A stretch of 7,370 nt of DNA from JAZMZS01 sp045580775 (GCA_045580775.1 JAZNOK010000102.1:1-7370); one strand, 5' to 3'. Shown: positions 1 to 6,800, counted from the stretch's first letter. Numbers and translations are program-made. The notes: generated by a model not told the origin, from the letters alone.

Positions 1-88
1 GGGGCTTCGCACAGAGCCTCCCTCGTCCATGACAGGCGGGGGTGGGGCTTCGCACAGAGCCTCGCTCGTCCATGACAGTCGGGAGGGG
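1..88 (+). repeat. Tandem GC-rich palindromic repeat, 43-bp period, two copies
   Basis: Two nearly identical copies begin at 1 and 44, each starting GGGGCTTCGCACAGAGCCTC and continuing through a CTCGTCCATGACAG block to a G-rich end. The copies differ at only a few places (for example CCTCG versus GCTCG, and CAGGCGGG versus CAGTCGGG). The start of each copy can fold as a hairpin, GGGGCU paired with AGCCUC around UCGCACAG. The array reaches the window edge and may continue to the left. A diverged copy lies in opposite orientation at 7325-7370, which suggests a dispersed intergenic repeat family. No coding potential is evident and the function is unknown. Confidence 0.75.
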
Positions 89-114
89 ACTTTGACAACA
101 AAAACAGACAGGCA

Positions 115-148
115 AAAGGCGTTGCATCCTTGCGGATACAACGCCTTT
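115..148 (-). terminator. Intrinsic terminator of the FKBP lipoprotein gene
   Basis: AAAGGCGTTGCATCC (115-129) pairs with GGATACAACGCCTTT (134-148). On the minus strand the single imperfect position becomes a U-G wobble, so the RNA stem is 15 bp with a GCAA tetraloop, followed by a short U run. It lies 11 bases past the TAA stop of the leftward gene. The U-tract is short (UUUU when the last stem bases are counted), so it may be a moderate terminator. Confidence 0.75.
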
Positions 149-159
149 GATCATGTATA

Positions 160-1332
160 TTATTTCTCTATTCCGGTAAGAAGCTCAAATGTCTTGTCAA
201 AGAGCAGACTCTCTTTTGTATCGACGTCGTCCTTGATCTGTGAATAATAATCATTGAAGCTGCCTATGCCCATATATGCCTCATAGAACTGGATGCTGGG
301 CTCGATGTTCTTCTCGTAGTAGTCCTTTGCGTATGCCTTTATATCATCCGCGGTTACGGTAACACCGACGAGCTTGGCTACTGAATAAAGTGCCAGCTTC
401 TCTTTGAGTGCGGTCTCTGCCTCGGGCTTTACTACAGCGGTCTTGAACGCCTCTATAGAGTCGTGACCCTTCTTCTTTACATAATCCTTGAGATGCATAT
501 CGTCATTTGCCGCTACTGTATGCTCGTAGTAGTCCATATACGTCTGAATGTAGCTGTCAAGAACACCTTCGGGATATGTGCCTGTGTAGGTTGCGTTGTC
601 GAGGATGTACTTCCATGCGGCATTGATGATTGCCTTCTTGTTTTCGGTATCGCTCTCCTCTGTAAGGTGCTCCTTTACATGCTCCTTGTATTCAGCTGCT
701 GTAGACATGTTCTCAAACTCATCGGGGTTGTCTGCTACAAGCTGGTCTGTAAGCTCAGGGAGCTTTGTTCTCTTGATGCTGTCTACGGTAACTGTAAATG
801 TAACCTCTACTCCTGCAAGATCGGGGTTGTTTGTATAAGGCTTCGGGAAGGTAAGGTTCAGATCCTTTGTCTCGCCCGCCTTCATTCCTATCATACCTTT
901 GTCAAATCCGTCGATAAACGAGCTGTTCTCAAGGTCTACTGTGTGCTTGGAGTCGGTAGCTGTACCGCCGCTGAAAGCATCGCCTGCCTTGTACTCGGTA
1001 CCGTCGCTGTTCTTTCCGTCTGCCTTGTACTTTCCGACGTAGTCGATAACAAGATCGTCTCCGTCCTCTACCGCTGCGTCCTCGCCGAGGTCCACTTCCT
1101 CTGCAAATTCCTTAAGCGTCTTTGCTATCTCATCCTCGATATCCTTCTCGGTGGGAACGTCCTTGAGCGTGAGTCCTGCCTTGTAGTCACGGTCCTTCGC
1201 ATCTGCGGGAAGCGTGATGTAAGCTGACAGGTCGTTTGCCTCAAAATCGTAGTCACTCTTGCCGCAGCCCGTAAATATAGAGGAGCATGCAACTATGAGT
1301 GCCATAATGCTGATAAGTGATTTCTTTTTCAT
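160..1332 (-). CDS. Trigger-factor-like FKBP-type peptidyl-prolyl isomerase, membrane lipoprotein
   Basis: A 390-residue protein, probably an extracytoplasmic folding factor (prolyl cis-trans isomerase/chaperone) anchored by lipid to the outer face of the membrane. Residues 1-22 are a type II signal peptide: MKKK, a hydrophobic stretch, then FTGC with the lipidated Cys at 23. Residues ~88-187 match the FKBP domain of trigger factor, including the FIDGFDKGMIGMKAGETKDL block, the following TFP, and the KRTKLPELTDQLV exit. Residues ~190-390 are charged and helical, as in the trigger factor C-terminal arm. The ribosome-binding N-terminal domain of cytosolic trigger factor is absent, so this is not the housekeeping Tig. 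The start at 1332 is chosen because AAAAGG (1342-1347) lies 9 bases before it and the lysine-rich signal peptide begins there. The in-frame ATG at 1341 touches the Shine-Dalgarno site, and the one at 1431 precedes the likely promoter. The gene is monocistronic and divergent from the ABC operon. The client proteins are unknown. Confidence 0.88.
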   Translation of the reverse strand: MKKKSLISIMALIVACSSIFTGCGKSDYDFEANDLSAYITLPADAKDRDYKAGLTLKDVPTEKDIEDEIAKTLKEFAEEVDLGEDAAVEDGDDLVIDYVGKYKADGKNSDGTEYKAGDAFSGGTATDSKHTVDLENSSFIDGFDKGMIGMKAGETKDLNLTFPKPYTNNPDLAGVEVTFTVTVDSIKRTKLPELTDQLVADNPDEFENMSTAAEYKEHVKEHLTEESDTENKKAIINAAWKYILDNATYTGTYPEGVLDSYIQTYMDYYEHTVAANDDMHLKDYVKKKGHDSIEAFKTAVVKPEAETALKEKLALYSVAKLVGVTVTADDIKAYAKDYYEKNIEPSIQFYEAYMGIGSFNDYYSQIKDDVDTKESLLFDKTFELLTGIEK

Positions 1333-1341
1333 AATTGACAT

Positions 1342-1347
1342 CCTTTT
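1342..1347 (-). promoter_or_regulatory. Ribosome binding site deciding the FKBP lipoprotein start
   Basis: On the minus strand AAAAGG is followed by nine bases and then ATG (1332). The closer ATG at 1341 directly abuts this site and would be too close to use it well. Confidence 0.6.
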
Positions 1348-1388
1348 GTAAACTGATTTTCTGCATTCAAGATACAGATACACCGTAT

Positions 1389-1417
1389 ATGTTAGCACAA
1401 AGCAAGAAAAAAAGCAA
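1389..1417 (-). promoter_or_regulatory. Candidate SigA promoter of the FKBP lipoprotein gene
   Basis: On the minus strand TTGCTT (1412-1417) is separated by 17 bases from TAACAT (1389-1394), giving a transcript start near 1382 and a leader of about 50 bases. Three of six -35 bases and four of six -10 bases match consensus. A second TTGCTT (1400-1405) sits 17 bases upstream of TGTATC and is an alternative. Inferred from sequence only. Confidence 0.35.
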
Positions 1418-1439
1418 GATGTTTTTCTCATAAATCACA

Positions 1440-1453
1440 GACTGTTCACAGTC
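1440..1453. promoter_or_regulatory. 14-bp palindrome in the divergent intergenic region
   Basis: GACTGTTCACAGTC has perfect 6-bp arms (GACTGT/ACAGTC) around TC. It lies just upstream of the leftward promoter candidate and upstream of the rightward operon, where a dimeric repressor or activator could bind. It is followed by G-rich and T-rich runs (GGGGGCGG, then T7 and T7). No regulator gene is in the window and the motif is not one I recognise. The remaining intergenic sequence to 1552 holds a possible rightward -10, TAAAAT (1523-1528), without a convincing -35. Confidence 0.3.
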
Positions 1454-1552
1454 GGGGGCGGTTTTTTTGTGTTTTTTTCTAAAAAAGTTCCCCTTCGTCA
1501 TACGACCGTCACAATCATAGGGTAAAATGCATGGCGGAAAATAATTTTTATA

Positions 1553-1559
1553 GAAGGGG
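1553..1559 (+). promoter_or_regulatory. Ribosome binding site deciding a TTG start
   Basis: GAAGGGG ends nine bases before the TTG at 1569. No ATG or GTG in frame lies at suitable distance, and the encoded IEVKNLKKSYG is the expected beginning of an ABC ATPase, so TTG is the start. Confidence 0.65.
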
Positions 1560-1568
1560 TGTAATCCT

Positions 1569-2636
1569 TTGATCGAAGTAAAAAACCTGAAAAAGAGCTA
1601 CGGCAGCTTCCGGGCACTTCACGGAATCAGCTTCACCGTAGAGCGTGGGCATATTTACGGCTTTCTCGGTCCGAACGGAGCGGGCAAGAGTACCACGATG
1701 AACATCATCACCGGGTGTCTGGCACCAAGCGAGGGCAGTGTTACGATAAACGGCCATGACATCCTGCATGATCCCATAAACGCCAAAAAATGCATCGGCT
1801 ATCTTCCCGAGCAGCCTCCGCTCTACCTCGACATGAAGGTAACGGAGTATCTTGACTTTGTCGGAAGAGCGAAAGGCCTCAGAGGCTCGGAGCTCTACTC
1901 GCAGATAGACGAGGTAATAGATCTGACAGATCTCGGGGCTGTTCATAACCGCCTCATCAAAAACCTGTCAAAGGGATACCGTCAGCGTGTCGGAATAGCA
2001 CAGGCTATGCTCGGAAATCCCGAGGTCATCATTCTCGACGAGCCGACGGTAGGTCTCGACCCCATTCAGATAATCGAGATCCGTGAGCTGATCAAGTCTC
2101 TTTCCGAAAACCACACGGTTATTCTCTCCAGCCACATCATGCAGGAGATCTATGCTGTATGCGACCGTGTGATGATCATCACGGCGGGCCGCCTTGTAGC
2201 CAATGACACATTGCAGGGGCTGCTCGACACCTATTCCACAAAAGTAACTCTGGAGCTTGAGTGCAAAACCACAAAAGACAGGCTGAGTGCCATTCTCAGT
2301 TCTGTCGAGGGAATACTCGAATGCCACTGCGAAGATACCGGTGTCGGCAAGTGCAAAGCCACTCTCACCTATCATGAGAGTCTGGATATCCGCGAGCAGG
2401 TCTGGCAAAAGCTCGTCGCAGGCGGTATATGCGTGACTGCTATGATACCCAAGGTCATGTCGCTTGAGGATATATTCATATCGCTGACAGAAAACGCACA
2501 AAATAAGGACCGTGAGACTGCTCAGCCCATCGAGCAGATCACCTCACAGCCTGAGCAGGACGACAGTCAGAGCGGCGGCGATGACAACAATGAAGAAGGC
2601 GGCTCGGACGATGATTACCGTCCGCTGTTCAGCTGA
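1569..2636 (+). CDS. ABC transporter ATP-binding protein, GldA-like
   Basis: Cytoplasmic ATPase of 355 residues that powers the permease encoded next to it. All ABC motifs are present: Walker A GPNGAGKST at 34-42, a Q-loop region with YLPEQ at 78-82, signature LSKGYRQR at 133-140, Walker B VIILDEPT at 153-160 with D-loop GLD at 162-164, and the switch His189 in SSHI. Residues ~215-305 resemble the C-terminal extension common in ABC-2 type ATPases (DUF4162-like). From ~308 the chain becomes a low-complexity Gln/Ser/Gly/Asp/Glu tail ending DDDYRPLFS, absent from most relatives and making the protein longer than the usual ~300-320 residues. It starts with TTG and is the first gene of a four-gene operon, ending 14 bases before the permease start. 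The GldA-like assignment rests on the downstream permease, GldG and DUF4340 genes. The substrate is unknown. Confidence 0.93.
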   Translation: MIEVKNLKKSYGSFRALHGISFTVERGHIYGFLGPNGAGKSTTMNIITGCLAPSEGSVTINGHDILHDPINAKKCIGYLPEQPPLYLDMKVTEYLDFVGRAKGLRGSELYSQIDEVIDLTDLGAVHNRLIKNLSKGYRQRVGIAQAMLGNPEVIILDEPTVGLDPIQIIEIRELIKSLSENHTVILSSHIMQEIYAVCDRVMIITAGRLVANDTLQGLLDTYSTKVTLELECKTTKDRLSAILSSVEGILECHCEDTGVGKCKATLTYHESLDIREQVWQKLVAGGICVTAMIPKVMSLEDIFISLTENAQNKDRETAQPIEQITSQPEQDDSQSGGDDNNEEGGSDDDYRPLFS

Positions 2637-2637
2637 C

Positions 2638-2644
2638 GGAGGTG
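2638..2644 (+). promoter_or_regulatory. Ribosome binding site deciding the permease start
   Basis: GGAGGTG lies eight bases before ATG 2651. The in-frame GTG at 2642 is inside this site, so it is not a likely start. Confidence 0.75.
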
Positions 2645-2650
2645 GCAGAT

Positions 2651-3514
2651 ATGTTTACTATATTCAGAAAAGAACTGCGTTCTTACTTTTCAAACATGCA
2701 CGGATATGTGTTCGGGGCGTTTTTGCTCCTGTTCTGCGGAATTTTCTGCTATGCGACAAACCTCAGAGGGGGATATTCGCAGCTTGAGTATGCTCTGCAG
2801 AACGCTTCCTTCATTTTTATGCTGATAGTACCTGTAGTCACAATGAAATGTATCGCGGAGGAAAAGCATCAGAGAACAGACCAGCTTCTGTATTCTCTGC
2901 CTATCAGCTCTGCGAGCGTAGTAGTGGGAAAGTTCGCCGCTCTGTATACGGTATTCTTCATTCCTATGGCGATCATCTGTATCTATCCGCCCATACTCGG
3001 TATGTTCGGTGAGGTCAACTACGCTGCTACCTACAGCTGTATTTTCGGATTTTTGCTGCTGGGCGGTGCTCTGCTCTCGCTCGGTATCTTCATCTCATCT
3101 CTGACCGAGAGCCAGGTGATCGCGGCGGTCGTCAGCTTTATTGTTGTACTGCTGTGCTACTTCATGAGTGCTCTGGCATCCATGATACCCACTTCCCCCT
3201 TGGCAAGCGTGATCGCCTTTACTCTGGTAAGTGTGCTTGTCGGTGCGTGCGTGTACTGGCTCTGCCGCGATATTTGGATAGCCGGCTGTTTCGGCCTTGT
3301 TGCTGAGATCGCTGTGGTATTCATGTTTGTCAGGGACAAGGCGTCATTTGAAGGGTTGTTTGCTAAATGCATAGAAAAGCTCTCTATATACGACATTTAC
3401 TACAGCTTCTCTGTCGGTACATTCGATCTGAGTGCTGTTGTATATTATATCAGTATCATGGCTGTATGCCTCTATCTGAGTGTTGTATCATTCGAGCGAA
3501 AGAGATATAACTGA
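2651..3514 (+). CDS. ABC-2 type permease, GldF-like
   Basis: Integral membrane protein of 287 residues forming the transmembrane part of the ABC complex. The N-terminus MFTIFRKELRSYF is the usual cytoplasmic start of ABC-2 permeases. Hydrophobic segments lie near 18-36, 52-66, 93-113, 127-149, 155-178, 185-205, 209-227 and 259-280, so six to eight membrane spans. The EEKHQRTDQLLYSLPIS stretch at 70-86 is the characteristic cytoplasmic coupling region after the second span in GldF/NosY-like permeases. The chain ends in a short positively charged tail, FERKRYN. The start at ATG 2651 is set by GGAGGTG. The gene is 14 bases after the ATPase stop and 13 bases before the next start. Only one permease is encoded, so it would act as a homodimer, an inference from the usual ABC exporter arrangement. 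Confidence 0.9.
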   Translation: MFTIFRKELRSYFSNMHGYVFGAFLLLFCGIFCYATNLRGGYSQLEYALQNASFIFMLIVPVVTMKCIAEEKHQRTDQLLYSLPISSASVVVGKFAALYTVFFIPMAIICIYPPILGMFGEVNYAATYSCIFGFLLLGGALLSLGIFISSLTESQVIAAVVSFIVVLLCYFMSALASMIPTSPLASVIAFTLVSVLVGACVYWLCRDIWIAGCFGLVAEIAVVFMFVRDKASFEGLFAKCIEKLSIYDIYYSFSVGTFDLSAVVYYISIMAVCLYLSVVSFERKRYN

Positions 3515-3527
3515 GGAGGGATATAAG

Positions 3528-5030
3528 ATGCAGAAGATCAAGATCAGAGACGGAGCACGTGCGGGGGCTTATTCTGCGGTGCTGACCGTTATTGTAATTG
3601 CCGCAGCTATCGTCGTCAACCTCATTATCAACTCCTTCCCGTCAAAGTATATCAAGCTCGACACGACCGCACAGAGCATGTTCACCTTTGACGAAAAGAC
3701 AGAAAACTTCATAGAATTGCTCACACAGGATGTCACCGTTTATCACATAGCTCAGGAAGGGGCAGAGGATCCGTACCTGAGCGAGGTGCTCGACCGCTAT
3801 TCGGATATGAACAGCCATATCAAAGTCGAAAAGGTAGACCCTGCAAAACAGCCGACCTTCACCGAGAAGTACACCGAAGATGCTGTTTCAAACAACAGCC
3901 TCATCATCGAAAGTGCCGACAGATCCAAGGTCGTACCTTCAAGCGAGGTGTACTACATCTACTGCGAACAGCTGGGAGGGAAGGTTGACTCGGCTACATT
4001 TGAGTATTACTATCAGATGTACTACCAATACTACGGTCAGGCTCTCGAGGGTACTCAGATATTCGCCGGGGAGAACGCCGTCGCTTCCGGTATTGACTAT
4101 GTCACGATGGAGGACATCCCGAACGTTTATCTTCTGTCAGGGCACGATGAGCCGGAGCTCAACTCAGAGCTGACCGAATGGCTCAAGCTCGCAAACTACC
4201 GTACACAGAAGCTCACTCTCACAAAAGAGTCACTTGAGCTCGGAGGCACAACGTCAGAGCTCAGCTCTGTTCCCGAAGATGCGGATCTGGTGATCATCAC
4301 GGGACTGTCAAGAGACCTCAGCGAAGGGGAGCTGTCCGTGCTGTGCGATTATGTAGCGGGCGGAGGAGATCTGGTCGTCATGTCATACTACGCAATGGCG
4401 GGCTACCAAAACTTCAGCCGTCTTGCCGCTGCATACGGTATAGACAACAATATGAGCCTGGTCATTGAGGGAGATCCCGCCTCATACTCAGGCTCCCCGA
4501 TCAAGATCATCGCAGAGCCGGGCGAGCATGAAATGGTGGCAGGTCTGACAAACATATACATGCCTTATGCTCACGCAATGAAGCTCGCACCCACTATGCC
4601 CGAAAACATGAAGGGCACCGTCCTGCTCTCCACATCCGACAAAGCATTCGCAAAGAAAACAGGCTTTGATACAACGGACAAGAACTTTGCAACAAAGCAG
4701 GAAGGCGACACCGACGGTCCTTTTGCTCTCGGAGTGCTCGTAGAGTGCGAGGGTGCGGGTAATGTCGTGTGGCTGGCATCTGACTACTATATGGTTCAGG
4801 AAAACTACGACGGCTCGGGCACAGGTGCGTGCGATGTCTTTACCTCTGCTGTCAGCGGACTGTGCGGAATTGCCGAGACTATTTCTGTGCACACGGTAGA
4901 GATCGGTGACTCCTATCTCAATGTCTCCGAGTCCTCCGCATCCCTGTGGGGAGTGCTTCTCATCGGTGTCATTCCGATCGCCTTCATCGGTATCGGACTC
5001 TTTGTATGGATGAGAAGAAGATCCAACTGA
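3528..5030 (+). CDS. GldG family ABC auxiliary protein, anchored at both ends
   Basis: A 500-residue partner of the ABC transporter. One membrane segment lies at ~13-35 after a basic N-terminus (MQKIKIRDGARAG) and another at ~473-494 followed by WMRRRSN, so both ends should be cytoplasmic with about 435 residues outside. Family-like features are the KYIKLDTTAQSMFTFDEKT opening after the first span, the YLLSGHDEPEL motif at 201-211 (compare the GHGE motif of GldG proteins), DADLVIITGLSRDLSEGE at ~251-268 and the GGGDLVVM strand at 278-285. These match the GldG/ABC_transp_aux group, which has a Rossmann-like fold usually without known catalysis. Residues 160-169 contain seven tyrosines, an unusual patch. 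The start at 3528 follows GGAGGG (3515-3520) by seven bases; an upstream in-frame ATG at 3480 would overlap the permease and lacks such a site. The role is inferred: an extracytoplasmic scaffold or substrate-handling subunit. Confidence 0.88.
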   Translation: MQKIKIRDGARAGAYSAVLTVIVIAAAIVVNLIINSFPSKYIKLDTTAQSMFTFDEKTENFIELLTQDVTVYHIAQEGAEDPYLSEVLDRYSDMNSHIKVEKVDPAKQPTFTEKYTEDAVSNNSLIIESADRSKVVPSSEVYYIYCEQLGGKVDSATFEYYYQMYYQYYGQALEGTQIFAGENAVASGIDYVTMEDIPNVYLLSGHDEPELNSELTEWLKLANYRTQKLTLTKESLELGGTTSELSSVPEDADLVIITGLSRDLSEGELSVLCDYVAGGGDLVVMSYYAMAGYQNFSRLAAAYGIDNNMSLVIEGDPASYSGSPIKIIAEPGEHEMVAGLTNIYMPYAHAMKLAPTMPENMKGTVLLSTSDKAFAKKTGFDTTDKNFATKQEGDTDGPFALGVLVECEGAGNVVWLASDYYMVQENYDGSGTGACDVFTSAVSGLCGIAETISVHTVEIGDSYLNVSESSASLWGVLLIGVIPIAFIGIGLFVWMRRRSN

Positions 5031-5037
5031 CACTTTC

Positions 5038-5044
5038 AGGAGGT
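5038..5044 (+). promoter_or_regulatory. Ribosome binding site deciding a TTG start
   Basis: AGGAGGT is followed by five bases and then TTG (5050). The alternative ATG at 5071 would be about 26 bases away and would cut off the basic start KNKQ of the membrane anchor. Confidence 0.7.
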
Positions 5045-5049
5045 ACAGA

Positions 5050-6162
5050 TTGAAAAACAAACAAATCACAATGATCGTAATGGCATTGCTGCTCGTCGGT
5101 CTGATCGCGGCGTATCTGGCGGTCTCATCGAGCTTCCCTGATGAAAGCGAAAGTACGGACACGACAGCCGAGGACACCTATGTCAGCGTCAACAGCATTG
5201 AAGAGGACAGCATCGTGGCTGTCAGCTTCACAAACGGCGGGGCAGAGTATTCCTTTTCTCTATCGTCGGAGGTATGGAGCTATACAGCTGACGCGAGCTT
5301 TCCTGTAGACCCCGAGGCTATGGGAGACATCACAAGTGCCCTCTCGGGCATTCGTGCACAGCGGGCTTTTGACGCTGACACAAAGAGTGCCGAGTACGGA
5401 CTGGACGAGCCTCTGCATGTAATTAAGGTTACACTCAGTGCAGGCGGAACGCTCACCTACAATATAGGAGACTACAACAAACACTCCGACACCTACTACA
5501 TGACGGCAAGCGGCCATGACAAGGTGTACATGGTATCCGCTGACTTCCGTGAGCTTTTTGCAGGGGAACTGTATGATCTTCTAAAGAAGGATACCACCCC
5601 GACAGTCAATGCGGAAGATATCAGCCTGATCTCTGCAGTCCTCCCCGGACAATCGACCGAGCTCAAGCTCGAGCAAGGCACCGAGGACTCGGAGACGGTA
5701 TGGACTCACACAAACATCAACGGAGCAGCTGCCAAGCTCGAGACGGCAACCGCCGAAAAGATAGCCGCGGCTCTTGCCTTTCCGTCACTTAGCGACTGTG
5801 TCGATCACAACGCACAGGACTCAGAGCTCTCTGCATACGGTCTGTTGCCTGAGCAGAGAACACGTGTAACCGTCAAATATAACGTAAAGGTAGACTCTGC
5901 CACCGCAGATGCCACATCCATCGGAGGGTCTACTGTGATCGAGCGTGAGCTGTCATATTATATAGGAAAAACAGAAGCTCCCGCAGCTCAGGACACCGCC
6001 GCGGACACAGCATCCGGCAATACGGCTTTGGCTGATGCGGACACTTCGGCTGACAACGCATCAGACTCAAACGCAAAAAAGACCGTGACCTACGTTATGC
6101 TCGAGGGCTCAAATATGGTATACAAGGTGGATATCAGCTCGGCTGAGGTGTTCTTTTCCTAG
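5050..6162 (+). CDS. DUF4340 domain-containing membrane-anchored protein
   Basis: A 370-residue protein, last gene of the ABC operon. A short basic start (KNKQ) and a hydrophobic segment at ~7-26 without a lipobox Cys suggest an N-terminal anchor with the rest outside the cell. A Ser/Thr/Asp/Glu-rich linker (27-44) follows. Two DUF4340-type repeats can be seen. The first runs from YGLDEPLHVIKVTL (~116) through YNIGDYNKHSDTYYM to KVYMVS; the second from YGLLPEQRTRVTVKY (~263) through YYIGK to VTYVMLEGSNMVYKVD near the C-terminus. An Ala/Asp/Thr-rich low-complexity segment (309-341) is inserted inside the second repeat between the YYIGK strand and the VTYVML strand. The start is TTG, set by AGGAGGT, 19 bases after the GldG-like gene. 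DUF4340 proteins commonly accompany GldG-type ABC systems; the biochemical role is unknown, and I infer an extracytoplasmic subunit of the same complex. Confidence 0.85.
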   Translation: MKNKQITMIVMALLLVGLIAAYLAVSSSFPDESESTDTTAEDTYVSVNSIEEDSIVAVSFTNGGAEYSFSLSSEVWSYTADASFPVDPEAMGDITSALSGIRAQRAFDADTKSAEYGLDEPLHVIKVTLSAGGTLTYNIGDYNKHSDTYYMTASGHDKVYMVSADFRELFAGELYDLLKKDTTPTVNAEDISLISAVLPGQSTELKLEQGTEDSETVWTHTNINGAAAKLETATAEKIAAALAFPSLSDCVDHNAQDSELSAYGLLPEQRTRVTVKYNVKVDSATADATSIGGSTVIERELSYYIGKTEAPAAQDTAADTASGNTALADADTSADNASDSNAKKTVTYVMLEGSNMVYKVDISSAEVFFS

Positions 6163-6208
6163 TGAAAAATTACCAAAGCAAAAACATTTGTAAAAAATCA
6201 ATAAAAAC

Positions 6209-6242
6209 AAAAACCTACCGTGAAAAAAACGGTAGGTTTTTT
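6209..6242 (+). terminator. Intrinsic terminator of the ABC operon
   Basis: AAAAACCTACCGT (6209-6221) pairs perfectly with ACGGTAGGTTTTT (6229-6241) around GAAAAAA, with a run of six T at 6237-6242. It is 46 bases after the DUF4340 stop. The A-rich 5' arm also makes it a possible terminator on the opposite strand. Confidence 0.92.
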
Positions 6243-6259
6243 GTGAAAGGTAAACAATC

Positions 6260-6284
6260 GGCTCTGATCATGCGATCCCGAGCC
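6260..6284. other. Isolated nested hairpin between operon terminator and ncRNA promoter
   Basis: GGCTC (6260-6264) pairs with GAGCC (6280-6284), and inside it GATC-ATGC-GATC forms a second 4-bp stem. A TTTT run begins at 6291, six bases after the stem, so a backup terminator is possible but weak. The rest of the stretch up to 6382 is AT-rich and shows nothing else I can name. Confidence 0.35.
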
Positions 6285-6382
6285 ATCCGATTTTAGCTTT
6301 AGTTTTTATGCACTTTGCACATATTTTTTGACACGAAACGCATTTACTTAGAAACTTTATACAACTTTTTTTCAAAAACCTC

Positions 6383-6411
6383 TTGACAAACAATATGGGG
6401 TATGCTACAAT
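6383..6411 (+). promoter_or_regulatory. Near-consensus SigA promoter with extended -10
   Basis: TTGACA (6383-6388) is a perfect -35. Exactly 17 bases later comes TACAAT (6406-6411), five of six matches, preceded by TGC, which gives the extended -10 TG motif. Transcription should begin near 6418. This is by far the best promoter in the window, and no protein gene follows it, which points to a constitutively and strongly made RNA. Confidence 0.88.
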
Positions 6412-6480
6412 GTAGTCACAGAGAAGAAAACACAAAAGCAGAAAGGAAAGAGAGGTACAGACCAAAGATCTGAGCAGTGA

Positions 6481-6800
6481 GGCGTGCGGAGGCACAAAGA
6501 GCGAACCGATCCGCGTGTCTGAGAAATGAAGGCTTCGCCAAAGTTCTAAACACAACCAAGTGAAAAAATGAGGTATACTCCAAAGAACAACTAAATTAGG
6601 CGTGCGGAAGCACAAAGAGATCGAAACGGTCCGCGTGTCTGAGAAATGAAAGTTTCGCCAAAGTTCTAAACACAACCAAGTGAAAAAATGAGGTATACTC
6701 CAAAGTACAACTAAATTAGGCGTGCGGAAGCACAAAGAGATCGAAACGGTCCGCGTGTCTGAAAAATGAAGGTTTCGATATCACAGGCCAACACAACCAA
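6481..6800 (+). repeat. Tandem ~120-bp repeat inside the ncRNA, two full copies and one partial
   Basis: Copies begin GGCGTGCGGA at 6481, 6599 and 6719 (periods 118 and 120). Copies 1 and 2 are nearly identical apart from a two-base indel and a few substitutions, the indel and several changes lying in the loop of the first hairpin. Copy 3 matches well to about 6776, then diverges, keeping AACACAACCAA (6790-6800) at nearly the same offset. Each copy starts with a 10-bp helix, GGCGUGCGGA with UCCGCGUGUC including G-U wobbles, holding a smaller inner hairpin with an AAA or AAC loop. Copies 1 and 2 also carry CAC-AACCAA-GTG and GAG-GTATA-CTC elements. This looks like recent duplication of a whole structural module. 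Confidence 0.92.

Noticed and set aside
463..1227. Plus-strand frame of 254 codons
   Set aside because: Antisense to the well-supported FKBP lipoprotein gene; Cys/Leu/Val-rich shadow translation.
1440..1480. Plus-strand terminator from the GACTGT/ACAGTC stem and following T-runs
   Set aside because: The stem is short and separated from the T-run by GGGGGCGG, and no plus-strand gene lies upstream.
1968..2501. Minus-strand frame of 177 codons opposite the ABC ATPase, and similar frames opposite the other operon genes (for example 4488-5177)
   Set aside because: Shadows of clear coding sequence on the plus strand, with no family features of their own.
2642..2650. GTG at 2642 as permease start
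   Set aside because: The GTG is part of the Shine-Dalgarno sequence GGAGGTG that serves ATG 2651.
3480..3527. ATG at 3480 as start of the GldG-like protein
   Set aside because: It would overlap the permease by 35 bases and lacks a ribosome site, whereas ATG 3528 follows GGAGGG and begins a typical membrane anchor.
6268..6735. Minus-strand open frame of 155 codons with an internal 40-residue duplication
   Set aside because: It lies antisense to the ncRNA, starts at a TTG without a ribosome site, and the duplication only reflects the 120-bp DNA repeat, whose period is a multiple of three. Composition is Phe/Leu/Cys/Trp-rich as expected from reading an A-rich RNA backwards.
6481..6800. CRISPR array
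   Set aside because: The whole ~120-bp unit is repeated with no unique spacers, and there are no cas genes.
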